Part shown: positions 23,603 through 36,614 of the stretch, one piece after another | Layout of the letters: each line of letters opens with the position of its first letter | Numbering within the stretch: the stretch's first letter is position 1 | DNA from: Leptoclinus maculatus | Taxonomy: Eukaryota; Chordata; Actinopteri; Perciformes; Stichaeidae | NCBI GenBank assembly: GCA_032191485.1 | Contig: JAVDOI010000008.1 | Coordinates: 17,334,674 to 17,398,673, forward strand | Direction: 5' to 3' | DNA length: 64,000 bases | Program-made: the position numbers and the translations under genes | Notes under the pieces: model-generated | What the model saw: the letters and a program-made list of their open reading frames with translations, nothing else | What the model was told of the DNA's origin: nothing | The model's database searches: none

Positions 23603-25958
23603 TTGTAGCCCATTGAGAGGGCCCCCTATTAAACACGTACCCTTCTCACTCATGGTTATAACACAATCAATAACCCACAACTAACTCTCTTCAACAAAGT
23701 AAAACACCATGGCACACAACAACTTGTGACACAAACAATTTGTAAAACTAATAACTGTACATTTACAAATTTACACCGCTGAACGGCATGCTGGGTATTG
23801 TTATAGTTGCTAGCTTGTAGCATCATAACAATGTGAAAACAGCTTAGAGAAGCTCCGTCACTACTGCATATTTAAGAACAGAAAAGAGAAATGGAGGATA
23901 AAGAAAGAGACACCAGAGATGCACCAGAAAAAAATAGTGTTTTTTAACAATCCGACGTAACCACTGCCTCCTCGGATTCAAGGTCGTCAGTAGCTCCAGT
24001 AAAGCAGCGAAGCTAACGGGTCAGACATCGCTTGAAGAGGCATGTGCCCGAGGCACTGGCACACGAGAGGAAAAGCAGGCGGTGGAGGTTTTACTATGTT
24101 GCAGTTTGCACAATAAGAATTGTTTACACTTAATGTGAAACCACCAAAATCTACAAAAATACAGTGATACACCGTGAAAAGGCCAGAATCCTGAAAAAGT
24201 CCTGTGATACAGTGATACGGTGCTCGCTGGTCGAAGGCGCGAGCTGAGAAACTCGTCAATGCATCAACCAGCAGGCTCCATATCTGACCTGTCAGCGAGC
24301 GACAGCCAACCAGAGCACAAGGCTGTGATGAGGGGAGACGTCTCTAAGTCAACCAAAACACAGATATTTGACACCAACAGCTACATTCAAAGCAAAAGGA
24401 TTGAATGTTTTGTTTTATAACTGTACTGAACCACTGTCCTTGATACAAAAAATTGTGAAATGTTGCGTTACATCAAATTCATTGATATTCATTCAAGCTG
24501 GAATATTTTCTAATGAATTATTGGAATGTTAATTATCCACCACATGATTAGACACCTCTTCTGAAGACAAAACCTGCTTAAATTAGAACCTGCTTAGAAT
24601 TGGATTTCATAAGGCCCTCGCCATTCACTGCCTGAAATGTAGACACAGGCGGCCATCACACACACACACAAAAGGCGTATGGATGGCAACCTCTGCGCTT
24701 GAAGCCATGCATGAAGTACAAACCAGCCAGTAACACCAGGGCTCAAAAAATAACGAGCACAACGAGACAAGAAGGCGACATCAAAACCACAACCCGAAGA
24801 AACACTTTACTGCGAACAGCCACATGACTTTGTTTGTAGCATTAACTAAAACTTTGAAGCTCCAAACAAACACTCATATATCACGAGTAACAAAAACATA
24901 TTGCACAGAGAGAGTGCACACACTGCCTCTCTTTTTGGCACTGGTGTGTGGGGTGAGTTTTCCCTCCAGACTGCTTGGTCCACAAGTCAGCCACTGCAGT
25001 GAGGAGGACAGTGTGTGGGTGAGGAGAAGCACCGCCACCGTTAGTACAGCGTGTCCCAGCAGGGGTGGAAAAGGCGGAATTTCGGACCGTCGCAGAATTG
25101 ATTTGAATCTCATCACGCGGCTCCTCTAGACCAAAGCAGTGCTGCACTGCATGTTCTGCATAGCAACAGAGCAGCGCTACTTTTGCTGGGCTGGGATAAA
25201 AGACTCAACGTGGACAAATGATGAGAACGGTTGTTTTGTCACTTGAGCTCAACCTATAGTGGATTTCTGAGGCCGGAGCTAATATTGAGTGGTAAAAACA
25301 TGTTATTATGTATTGTATGGTTATCAATTATTTTTTTACATACAGACATAACATAAAAAAAAAGAAGGATTGCTTGTATGAATGCTATTAAGGATGTGTC
25401 CCCCAATTATTATAGTTGAGAAATAATCTTGTCAGGTCTCTCTGGCGGATAAAAAAAAAAACAGTGTTTGTAAATCACTTCAAACATATTTTCTGTACTG
25501 CAACGTCTTGCTACTTAACGGCTGATGCCAATACTGATGTATCAGAGTGACAAAGCAGCTTTTACTAAATGCTCAATTTGAACAACACTTGGTCACATCT
25601 GCAAATTTTCCTTTACAATTGTGTATGTTGCACATTTTCACTTTTTAAAGATCAGCACTTTTCCTACACAGTATTTTATTCAATCTACTAAAAAGGTGCA
25701 GCGAGGAGAGACTACTACTGCAATATTATGCACCCCTCAGCTTTTGTGACAAGTTGCCAAACTTTCTCCGCGTAGAATAAAATAATCACTGCTGTGACCT
25801 TATTCACTCTACGGACACCGTGGCCTATATACAGCATGATGGAAATACTGTCAAGCAGACTACACTACAGTGGAACAAGAATCCAGTCTTCCGTTTCTTC
25901 TGGTTCACGTAACATTGAACACAGACACTAGTCTCACGTTGCCAGACCTGTCTCACTG

Positions 25959-25998
<40 letters not shown>

Positions 25999-26036
25999 CG
26001 CACCGTGTCTCACACACACACACACACACACACACA
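25959..26036. repeat. Interrupted (CA)n microsatellite
   Basis: Two CA runs (25,959-25,996 and 26,010-26,036) are separated by GGCGCACCGTGTCT. They lie in the zhx2 leader intron, close to the X-box-like site at 26,083. Confidence 0.95.
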
Positions 26037-26082
26037 GCTTTAAAAATATCCAAGTGTCACCCACTCTGCTGCTGATGGTTGT

Positions 26083-26096
26083 GTTACTATGGAAAC
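26083..26096 (+). promoter_or_regulatory. RFX X-box-like site
   Basis: GTTACTATGGAAAC fits the X-box consensus GTHNYYATRRNAAC completely. It is the second full match in this intron; a third site near 29,942-29,957 differs at one position. Function is inference. Confidence 0.35.
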
Positions 26097-28534
26097 GCTG
26101 TAACCAACAGAAACGGTACGTGTATCCGGGAGCCGAAACCCAGCAGAGGTCAATCAGTGTCACGACAGCAGCGATGTTTAAAATCCAGCTCCGCTTCACT
26201 TTTTCTGCACCACGGTAAGGTTCACCTTAAAAAAAAAATAATTTACATTCTTAGCATTTCAGAATGACATATTTAAAGGTGACAAATCTTGTGTACACAC
26301 CAGTGCGCATACATGCAAAACATTACGTACAGCATCTTCAACTGAATGCATCTTACAGCCGCCGCTATTCCAACAATAGACTCTAAATAAGCCATTTTAC
26401 ATAGTTAGTAGTAAACATGCGAGTAAAACTACGGTGAGCTCAGAATTTGCGTTGCCTGCACAACATCAGGGACTGATGTGTATCCAACACGTGCACTCTC
26501 ACTGAACATGCACGGCTGTCTCACATCAGTTCGTTTCTGCGGCCCCATATAAACTCACAAAGTGACCCCATGCTGAAGGGCCAACACGTCAGCGAGCATT
26601 CACTTGATCCCAGGGCTGCGAGTGGGAATGAAAAGCAGATGGGGTGCTGGACCGAGTTTTTATTACAGCAATCGGAACAACACAGGGGTTAACGCCCCTC
26701 TTCAACATGTTTTATTTAACTTCCATAATAATGCCCTCCCCCCTTGACTTGAATTTGCTGTCCCATTTGTGCTCCCCCTGTCCAGCTCTACGCTCCTCTC
26801 ACTCTCCCTAATGGCGTTTTGCACAGACAGCCACACTGATAACAGCACGTTCTTCTCCCACAAAAGCATTAATCTCCACCGTGACAACTTTTAAGAGCTT
26901 AAAACCACTAAAACGCTCTCGAGTGTTTTTTTGTTTGGGCCAGGTAAAATTTGAGTTTTCAGTTACCCTACATGCACTGGGGTAATCTCTTGCACCCAAC
27001 CAGCAGCCTCCAAATCAGGTCAACAAGGAACATGGACTGAAGTTTTGCAGAACCCCTACCAATAGCTACTACATTGTAGTCACTGCAGATGCAATGTAAA
27101 ATAAAGTTAAACATACATTGTTGTATGGGTTTTACAAAGTATGTCATTTACATGTGCGCGCATGCATGGGAGGGAGAGAAGGATGTACGTCGCGAGTCCA
27201 AATGAGAACGCTTGGAGACTTTGGATTTTGTTTGTTAGAGCCTCAGCGAGCACTTACTGCGTCTGCGCTGCCAGACTTCCCACCTGTCAATCTCTGCCTT
27301 CCCTGCAGTGGGTGTGGCTTGTGAATCGTCTCCAGCCTCTCCTCATTGGTCTCATGCTGGGAGGGGTGTGTCTGTGCCATGCCAGCGGCTGACGTGGTGC
27401 AGTGCAGAAGGACTTTTAGTAAGCTCTCTCTCTCATTTCTCACCCTCCAAAACTTGAAATTTGGAGGACACAGTCAGATGGGAGAAGGGGAGCTACTCCA
27501 CTCACACAAGCCCCAACGGTCTACGTGACAGACACCGATTTGCGCGCAAGGGTGTGAAATTAACTTTTTCGACAGTTCCATGTAGTGGTGATTATGTTCA
27601 GCATTTCACCAGAGCATCCGATTCAAACTTTCAAGTTCTAATAGACTGCAGTGGCGAAAAAAAAGAAGAAATGAGCCTCTGGCTGGTGATGCACACGGGG
27701 GTACTTTGATACATTCAGAACAAACAGCTGCACAGACTGCTTTGCACCCGTAGACATAGATAATAATCAATGCAGCGATGATGCAGTGGAGTCTTTAATA
27801 AAATACGCCACTTAAGATATGACCGACTGCAGATACTAATGGTGGGGTCCAGTGCACCTGCTCTTACTCTCACACACAAACACCTTGGCTGTCTCTCGCT
27901 TCTCATTCACACCGCTTCGACATTCCTTCTCTCGTCTCTTCTTTCTTTTCTCCGTCACTCTCCGTGTGGCCGGTTTTCTTTGCGACACCTCTAGTTCGGT
28001 TGGATTTCCCGACATATTGAGCACCACAGACGTACCTAAAATTCTTTATATTCTGCTGCATTTTTGCGTTGCGATTTCCATTGGTGCGAACGGGCGACAC
28101 CATCTTCGCCTTAGTAGACACATAAAACTGTGAAGAGCATTGTGACCTTTTGTGTGCTTAACCTGGAAATGCTGCTGCTTTGGTTTCCAGGAATCCAACT
28201 AGGTCCTGAGCTCGCAAATAGCAGCCTTGTACAGCAAAATCTGACATGACACCAACCTGGACAATTGCTCTCTCTCTCTCCGAGTAACTCCGTTGCCTCT
28301 TTCTCTGCATCGCCCCGTCTCCCTCAGACGTCACACGCACTCTCTCACACAGTGTTGCTGTCATGCTCCCTCTCCTTCTGTCCCTATGTAACCCTTCAGC
28401 TCTGCCTCTCTAATTGCATCCTTCCATCCGTCACGCTCTCTTCTCTCAGCCCCACCTCCAGGTGATGAGCTCATCTCTGTGGTTGCCTTAGTCACCTAAC
28501 AACACGTCTGAGAAGCCGGTGGCGGCACAGCGGA

Positions 28535-28537
<3 letters not shown>

Positions 28538-28569
<32 letters not shown>
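28538..28569. repeat. (GA)n microsatellite
   Basis: A run of about 16 GA units in the zhx2 leader intron. Serine/leucine-rich open frames across it are artefacts. Confidence 0.9.
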
Positions 28570-28572
<3 letters not shown>

Positions 28573-31500
28573 CTGAACTGAAAACACTGGAACAGAGCGC
28601 AGCGTAGATGTCGGTGATGTCATCACAGAGCCCAGCTGAGCACGACAGGCCATGATGACAACAACCTCCATCCTCCAACCCACGATGACTCATTCCAGTG
28701 TCTCACAAAGAGAACGGACAGCCATTATATAGCTCGGGATCGGATGTGGACGTGTGATGCGAGAGCTCAGGAAATTCTGGATGTTCCTGATGAATGTGAA
28801 AAAAAACGAAAACTAGTTGAAACCCACCATAGGTCTGCTGGCACGGCTCTAAAAAATAACAGCCACACATCATGAAATAAAGAGGTCTGGGCTCAAGACA
28901 AATGCAAAAATATAGGACCGATACATTTCGTCTCCCATGCAGCATACGGTACAGTACTGCAGTCAGCAAAGCCTAAACAAGTAGTGAGTTGAAGTACAGG
29001 CTGGTAGGCTGGTAAACTGTGTTCAGGAAAGTGCATTGCCTCATGTAGTTGTCTGATTGGGTATGGGAAAAATAAATCTGATCTTTATTAGGGAAGTCTG
29101 TTCGTAAGATATTCAGTAAAAGATACGATCTGAAGATTGGCATTAATGTTTTCTGTGTTGAAATCAGCTGGAGCGCTAGTTAACATTAGATGTTAGCAGT
29201 TAGCAGCACAGGCGACAATAACGGCGCTAACAGCTAACGTTAGCCGAGATTGCATTTAGTTATATTATGATGCGTTCAAGCACTATTTAGTAAACCTATT
29301 GGGGGAAAATAGATTATAAACGCATCTAGTAAATCACAGCACATAAACAAGATATTAGAGGATTATGACCTGTATCATTTCCTAACACTAACTCTTTGCA
29401 GTTTATATTACATAATTTAAACTACGAATGACAAGCGCCTGTAGAGAGCAACCAGAGTTGGTGATTGTTGGAATAGTGGAGAGACTAACAAAGAACGTTT
29501 TGATGAGTTTTGTTTCTGTCGAGTTTGAATGAAGTGCATTTTACAATAATCAGTGAGGTAAAGTTACTGTTATGTGGCAAACCTGCCACATCTTTTACAA
29601 AGAAAGTGAGTCCGTTCGTTCATAAACAATCGTTAGCATAGCTATACTAATGCTATGCTGTATGGTCTAGCTATATAGCTGTCGATCAGTGATGGACTGC
29701 TAACGCTGGATAGAAAATAATAATTGGAATCCCTCAGTTGACCATCATATTATTATTTCTATCAATTTAAACAGGAATCTTTGGGCATTCAGAGCTGAGC
29801 AGCAGCTTGTCCTTTCAGTCTCTGAAACTAAAACATTGGCTAACGCAGCTAAAGTTGGGGACTGACTGAGAGCTGGATCGGGATCAACTTAGACGTTATC
29901 TGATATCTTCAGCTTTAATCGTCAGATGTCACCAACCAGCAGTTTGCCATGGTTACCAAAAAGGGAAAACTACAAAACAATCATCACTCATAAGCACGAT
30001 TGACTAGTATAATGAAAATGATTGTTAATGTGAACTACAGAAAAATGGTCTTGTTTTGTAGACACAGATGAACTTCGTATTTGGCTGTAAGTAAATACTG
30101 ATATTTGTCAGTTGTATTTGAGCTCCCGGCTCAAACACTGGACAGTTAGAACTTAAGCAGCACACACACACAGTTTCAGTACTGTCACTGGAACAGGACT
30201 GCCTGCCACCTGCCCAGTTAAATCTACCGAAAACAAACATAGCGTCTCATTGTTTTACTGTCAATCTTCTGTCTCAGGTTAGTTCCAGTTAGCAGTCAGA
30301 AACGGCCTCGGATAATGTCAATGGCTCTTGCTATTGCGATTGACACATGCAACATCTAGCGCCGGTGAGATGACTGTCAGGAATCAGATCTCACACATCG
30401 TTTGTAAGAATGATATTCGACTGTAGTGCACTTTCCTTGCCGTCAGCCCATACCAATGGTTTCTATTTAAATGAATCTGAGCGACTGAGTCTTGTTCATT
30501 TCCCACCATCTGACTACAGTAAACGAATAAGCGCCTCCAGGAACAAATACAGCGGATCGCCTCACAGCTGGATGTTTTGGCTGTGACATTCTACGAGGTC
30601 ACGGTACATTGAGAAACCCTGCAAGGTTGAGCAAGGCAGGAAAAACAGGCGATTCAATGACGGTAATTTATCGTTCATGCCACTTCTTCCAAAATAACAG
30701 CTGCCAAATTCCTTACTGTAAACAAACTGAAAATCTCTGGTGACTGAAATGTGCTGCTGTCACAGTGCAGTGATGATGGGACAATCACTGATGTTATGAA
30801 CAAGGTAGTGTGGGGACATCTGTGCATTTCTCTAATCCCTTGAGCAATACTGAGAATAACAATTTCCCAATTTTTTTTTTTAAACAAAGCCTTAATCTTG
30901 CATCTGTCAAAACCGTAAAAACAATTCAATGATGTCCTATATACCCAACACTGGACAACAACAGGGATTTTAAATCATTATTCTATAATATATATATATA
31001 TTGTAGTACTGACCTGGTGACAGCCAACTTGTTTGGGGCAAGCAAATAAACAAAAAGTTTAATTTTATTTAGGTGGATTAATTGAATATATTAATTTGGT
31101 ATACACCTATTTATGGCTGTATTCCCGACGTCATTCTACAAAAAAGCTTGGCTACACAATACGCTAAGCAACTGTGTGTGATCTGAAGTATGACGGGTTA
31201 CTTTTATCAGCAGAAACCGTTTGATTGTTCAGCCACCAATAAAAACGGGCCGGCTGTCATTCTAAATTATACTAAATTATCTGTGATTTGACAGATCACA
31301 CGTGGAAGCCATGTGAAGAACAAACATGAGCCACATGTCTACGCACACGGAAAGAGCAAGAGTGCATGGCTTAGCGAGCGAAGCCAAGTTTATACCCAGA
31401 GGAATTGCCGATAACGGGTATGACAGAGAGGGGGGGTTAACTGCGCTGCGATCAAAAACACTTGCATCTTTTACGGATTGGGCTCCGTCGGGCTGTTGAT

Positions 31501-33431
31501 CAAGGAATGTTTAGAAATGCAACATAGTAGGTCGTCCCAGTAAGAGGGGGATGTCGTCTCTTGAAAATACTTCATCAGACACACACACAGTAAGAATGTG
31601 AATAGTCTGGGTGACAGCTTTACTTAGAAAAGCAGCATCCATAACAGACACCAAGTTCTTTTCCATTAACTTGCCCACCTGTAGGGGCCGAGTGTGTAGA
31701 CCTGTCAGAGGTCTGAAACTGTACACTGCTGAACAGGTGCACTGAATTACAGCACAGTAAATCTGTGTCACAGACTGTTTATCACAAACAGCAATATGTA
31801 AGATATGAAATGCTACTTTAATCTCAACCTAGAGTCGATATATAGTATCCTTCTCTGGGAGCCGGACTGTCTCTCTTCTTGTAATGGTCGTAGTCATGTG
31901 TTACTTTTCGTCATCAATACTCAAATCAAACCATTATTATGTCCATAGTATGCAATACAGAACTGAAATTCAGTGAAATGTATGATTTTATCACAGATAA
32001 AATGTATTTAATGTAGATGGGTCTAGTCATGCCCAGGACACTTAATATGGACCATGTCAGCACCCATACCAATCCTGGGTATTCAGGCATCTAGGGGACG
32101 ACGGCCTCTTGATGGTATTTAATTCTACTGAGGGAGTTAACGCTGCCAAAATATGTCAAATCTCCAAAAAGCAATAAGACAACGTGCGTGGGGCTTGAAT
32201 AGAATGCACTCGGGTCTGATGGTGACTTGCAACTCCCAACATATTGGAAAGTTTACTGTGACTTTGAAGAAACTTTACGGCGTTATCCCCCAATAATAAA
32301 CCTTAATGACAGAGTAGTGCATGTGAAATGTGTTGTTGCATGACACAGTGATGGAAGAAACTAGAAGACGAGGCGAGGGATGATATACACTGGCCTACAA
32401 AAAGCAAGCAGACTTTCCCTGTTTAAAGTAAGTCACGACTGTGTGTAAAATGCTGGCACGTGATAGGTTTGATCCTCTATATAAATATGTATGTTTGTGC
32501 TCATAAATCTTAAACAGTGCAGGACAACATGTAGGATGCATAACAATGCAATAAATCAAACTACCACTTTCCCTTTAAAAGGGTTGCACTGAGGACACGT
32601 TTTCCTCTGGTTGACACTGCGTTCATTATTAAAGTTGTTATTCTGAATAGAAACAGCCCTTTATTACCTTTATACGGCAGTAACGCGCCTGCTGCACCGG
32701 CAGGATACAAGTCCGCTCCTATGCTATACTGCGTGTCTATCCGTCTGCATGCAGTAAAAGCCGTGGTCTCGGAGGGGAGGAGGCATCACCAGGGGTAACG
32801 TTACGCCTACATCACAGAGTCGCACAAATCAAAGTCTATAAACAACGTCCGACTCCCAAAAGTTGCGACCCGAACCTCAGTACCGCTGAATGCGAGCGGG
32901 CTACACCCGGCCGCGGTGCGGAGTTTAACGGCCGTTTCCACCGGCCAACCCGAGATGTGACAGTGGGGGCGCAGGAAAAACCCACTCTCCCCAAATGTTC
33001 CCCCCTTCTCGCCATCGACGTAACAACATGTCGGCAAAGGACGGCCATGTTTTGCTGGTTATGTCGACACGGGGAGGAGGAAAAGTAGACACGATGTATC
33101 TCCGCTCCGCCGTCTCCCACCACGGCCTCGACGTATCAAAGTGAAACTTAAACACCGGGGGGAGAAAACGTCCAATTAACAACTTGGCGGACACATTGTC
33201 TCAGCACGCAGGTGTGAACGGCAGAGCCAGGCAAAGTTCACGCGGCTAGACAAGTTAAAATATTTATACAGAGGCGTGCGGGTGTTTGGGAGACACGCAG
33301 AGGCAGCGCGAGCCAAGAGAGGGGCACAAAAAAACAACTACATGCAGTTTTAACTTGAGGGACTTTTAAGGGTGGAGGGAGGGGGGGGGGGCGTTAGAAA
33401 AACAAGAGCAAGAGTTGATCTATTTTCTTAC

Positions 33432-33850
33432 CTGCCCACTGTTTTGGCGCGATGCTCAGGTGGCGCGGTACAATCCCAAAGCGACTGCGAAAACAACAAA
33501 AATGAGACGGACCGGTGTTTAAACACTCTCGCGGCGGTCCGGTAACCGAGCAGACAACAGGCGACAGGAAAGAGAACATTGGCGATCACAAGGAGGATCT
33601 ACGCCAAAAGCCACATGATCGCCGACGTCAGAGTACGTATTTGCATGCCGTACCGGAGCGCCGGTGTCCGTCCACAGCGGGTCCATGGCGGCTGCTGCCG
33701 CGAAAAGTTCAGACACGGGCTGAGGAAAGTGAACCAACTCCGCTTCCAGACGGCAGGAACGGCGCTCGTGGCTCCATGTAGCATGCCTGCTGCTCATAAA
33801 TGAATGAACGGCGCCTTGTTGCCGTCAACTTGTCCCCCGTGCTGATGCCC
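33432..33850 (-). other. zhx2: Inferred non-coding first exon of zhx2
   Basis: The minus-strand donor GCCCACTGTTTTGG...CAGTGGGCAG/GTAAGAAAATA is near-consensus and lies inside the CpG island, with a matching acceptor at 16,988 before the start-codon exon. The upstream limit is a guess. An upstream ATG with strong context (GCCGCCATGG) at 33,686 opens a 55-codon frame ending at 33,519. Confidence 0.45.
33519..33686 (-). other. Upstream ORF with strong start context in inferred zhx2 exon 1
   Basis: The ATG at 33,686 sits in GCCGCCATGGAC, a near-perfect vertebrate start context. The frame runs 55 codons (MDPLWTDTGAP...) to TAA at 33,519, wholly within the inferred leader exon. The peptide resembles nothing I know. 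If transcribed, it would be expected to restrain translation of the main frame. Whether it is in the mRNA depends on the unseen start site. Confidence 0.3.
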
Positions 33851-34068
33851 GCCTGCCTCTTCGCTGGGAGCTAATTGAATATTACAGTATCAAAGGGGGC
33901 GTTTGTTACCGCTAAGGTCCCACCCCCTATCTTTCACCCCGCCCACCCCTCTTTCTCTCCCCTCTGTCTCTCTATATGCATGCGATGCTAGGTGAGGAGT
34001 TGCTGCAGTGCTTTCTCAAGTGGGAGCCGGTCTGCAGGGGGGGGGGCTGTATACATCTCCGTCTTTCA

Positions 34069-34069
<1 letters not shown>

Positions 34070-34121
<52 letters not shown>
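34070..34121. repeat. (CA)n microsatellite, about 26 units
   Basis: A perfect CA run just upstream of the zhx2 CpG island. Confidence 0.97.
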
Positions 34122-34122
<1 letters not shown>

Positions 34123-35729
34123 CAAACACACTCGCATCTGGATCCAGAAACAGGTTAGTCTGAGGTCAGCTGATACAGCTCGCGTGTGTCGGTGAGACAA
34201 ACTGGCCTGAATTGACACGGACGACTCAGCGAGCTCGCGCACAACAGTGACCCCCACTGGATCCTCTTTAGAATTGATTTTGACCTTGGCCCGTGCACGC
34301 ATGCAACGTTCCTCGTGGAGTCACGTACACAGTTTGCCCTGCAGCGGTTTCACCAAACTCGATGTCATTGGTGAATTAAAAAAATGTTAAAGGATCACGA
34401 AGAAAGCGTTATTGTAACAAAGTGTGAAGTCAGCATGGATGGAGGCTGGCTGAGGTGCGGGCTGAACATAGATTGCAGTCTTCGGTTTACAAGCGTAAGA
34501 TAATTGAGACATCACACATGTGAAAGGTTGGCGCAGGTTAAAAGCATGAATGTGTTGCAGAAAATGCTGTACTTTTTGTAGTTTAGGCCCTCCAATTTTA
34601 ACCACACATCACTTTTAATATGAACATTTGTTCCAAGGTTAGGACTACCAGCTGCCGACCACAAAATAAAGGTGATAAGATAATAATTGAGTGGAAGAGA
34701 AATTGTTGTTTGTGCGAGAGCAACAGCATCTCTTTGTATAGTTTGAGCTATTATCTAGTAGCTAGCTTGTTCAGTTTCTGCATGACCAACGGTAGTGTAG
34801 CTATCCCCGATTTCATAAGTCAAACTGAGTGTGTTGGTGTTGATATTCTGCTTGAGTATTTCTAATATTGTTACTTGCTCTCAGACCAGACCACCGAGAC
34901 AAACTCCCCTGGCTCGATGAAAAATAAACCATAAAAGGAATGCTGATAAATTGCCCGTCTCTCACAATCCTATGGAGGGAAAATGGTGAAACATCAAAAC
35001 ATAGTTAAGATCAAGAGGAGGTTATTTCTCCAACCTTGTTTTGAAAATGTCATTTTCCTCCAGAATGTTTTGGCATGTTGTCGATTCACATTTTCACATA
35101 TCTTCTGGCCCTGACATCAAAACCCTCTTATGAAGGTTAAGAATTTCTAACATTCCTTTTTTTGTTTGTTGTGTGAGCAGTAATGAAATAGATGTGTCTT
35201 TCATGAAGTTGACCACCTATCTGCTCTGATCCTTTCACACAAAATTCCTTAACAAGCTATTTGAATGAGTTAAAGTGGTCCATTTATCTCTTAGCTGTCA
35301 AGTCACTGATGTGTTTTCTGCTGGTTTAATCATCCCTCGCAGTGGTTCAATTTAGGCTTGATTCTTTATCATGTTCTCTTGGTCTTCATTGAATGTGGAG
35401 CAAGCTTCTCTCTTTGAAGGAATGTGAAAGCAATAGAGCTGACAAGGTGTCACCAAGCCTTCTTCTTCGCCTCCCTCAGGCCTCAGAGGAAAAGTCAATA
35501 GGAGGGAAAAAAATCTGAATATGAAAGAGAGATGTTTTCTCGCCAGTCTGGATTTTAAGGTCTGCTCCGTGAACCTGTCCATCAGAACTCAGGCCGGACA
35601 GAACAAAGCAGCGCCCCACTCGACCAGTGAGGCCAAAACAGTTCTGACTTGAGAGGACAGAACAACCACCTCATATACCATACCACCAGCTGAGGGTCAG
35701 ATTTCTCCTCCACAGGTCAGAGCAAGCAG
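34122..35729. other. Intergenic, nothing recognised
   Basis: This is AT-leaning unique-looking sequence. Open frames are short and lack family motifs or splice structure. I see no RNA gene. Confidence 0.6.

Positions 35730-35807
<78 letters not shown>
35730..35807. repeat. Compound (CA)n(TA)n microsatellite
   Basis: A CA run of about nine units passes directly into about 30 TA units. The TA part is a self-complementary tract. Confidence 0.97.
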
Positions 35808-35811
<4 letters not shown>

Positions 35812-36614
35812 CAGAACATTTTACACCACGTTTACATCACTGGAACATCTATGTAGTTCTGATAATGTCAAACTTACAGCAGTCTGTATGAGCGCACAGT
35901 ACTGTCCAGCACTGGTCCATTATTGTGCCAACTGATGGATGGATGCTGGTAGTAATACTAGACCTGCAAAGACATGTCCAGAACTGAGGTTAGGAAAAAC
36001 ATAAAACATAGAATTACTTATTTGTGGCTTATCAAATAATAACAAGGCAAGCGACGGAAAGGCTCTGTGTTCAACCAATCCCCCCCCCCCATTTTACATT
36101 TGCTTTAATGCTAATCCCGAACACTTGAAAGAACAACAACACGAGGACCTATGCCGAACATCAGCTCCAGTTCAAAATGAACCCAATGATTGAAGTTGAT
36201 GTGGAGACGTGCTTCGGGTGTAAAAGCCCCCTTTCGTTTTCTACACAGACAATGTTGTAGGTGACGTGGCATTCGGGGCATCACTTCAAAGGTTTGGATG
36301 GGCATGAAACTTGCTGGTTTAAATCATCAGTGCAAAATCTGAGCAACTGTGTTAGAAAATATCTGGTTCTTTGATCAAAACCATACAAGCTTCTGTAAAT
36401 AAAAAAACACACAAGGAGAGAAATTAGCTATAACTTCTGAGGTGCATTTTGGTATAAAACATCACCATCACAAACTTAAAATTATTTTGTGAGCCGTTGC
36501 AGCCAATGTTGAGCTAAAGCTTAAGTTATGTTTAGGAATAAATTCAGCAGCATCAACATTTTTGGATGACAATGGCGTTTTGTTCCAAAGTGCAACAAAT
36601 TTTAATTTGCTACA

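Larger units (their letters stand above)
32750..33850. promoter_or_regulatory. CpG island at the inferred zhx2 promoter
   Basis: This is the most GC- and CpG-rich stretch of the window apart from the repeats. It ends at a good minus-strand donor (CAG/GTAAGA at 33,431). It contains an octamer ATTTGCAT (33,639-33,646), a CRE-like TGACGTC on the minus strand (around 33,624-33,630), and just outside it a GC box (GGGCGGG on the minus strand, about 33,935-33,945) and a TCF/LEF-like CTTTGAT (about 33,887-33,893). The position fits the 5' end of zhx2. Transcription start and direction are inferred. Confidence 0.55.

Noticed and set aside
33519..33803. Protein-coding gene in the CpG island
   Set aside because: Several overlapping frames on both strands reflect GC richness; only a leader exon with an upstream ORF is supportable.
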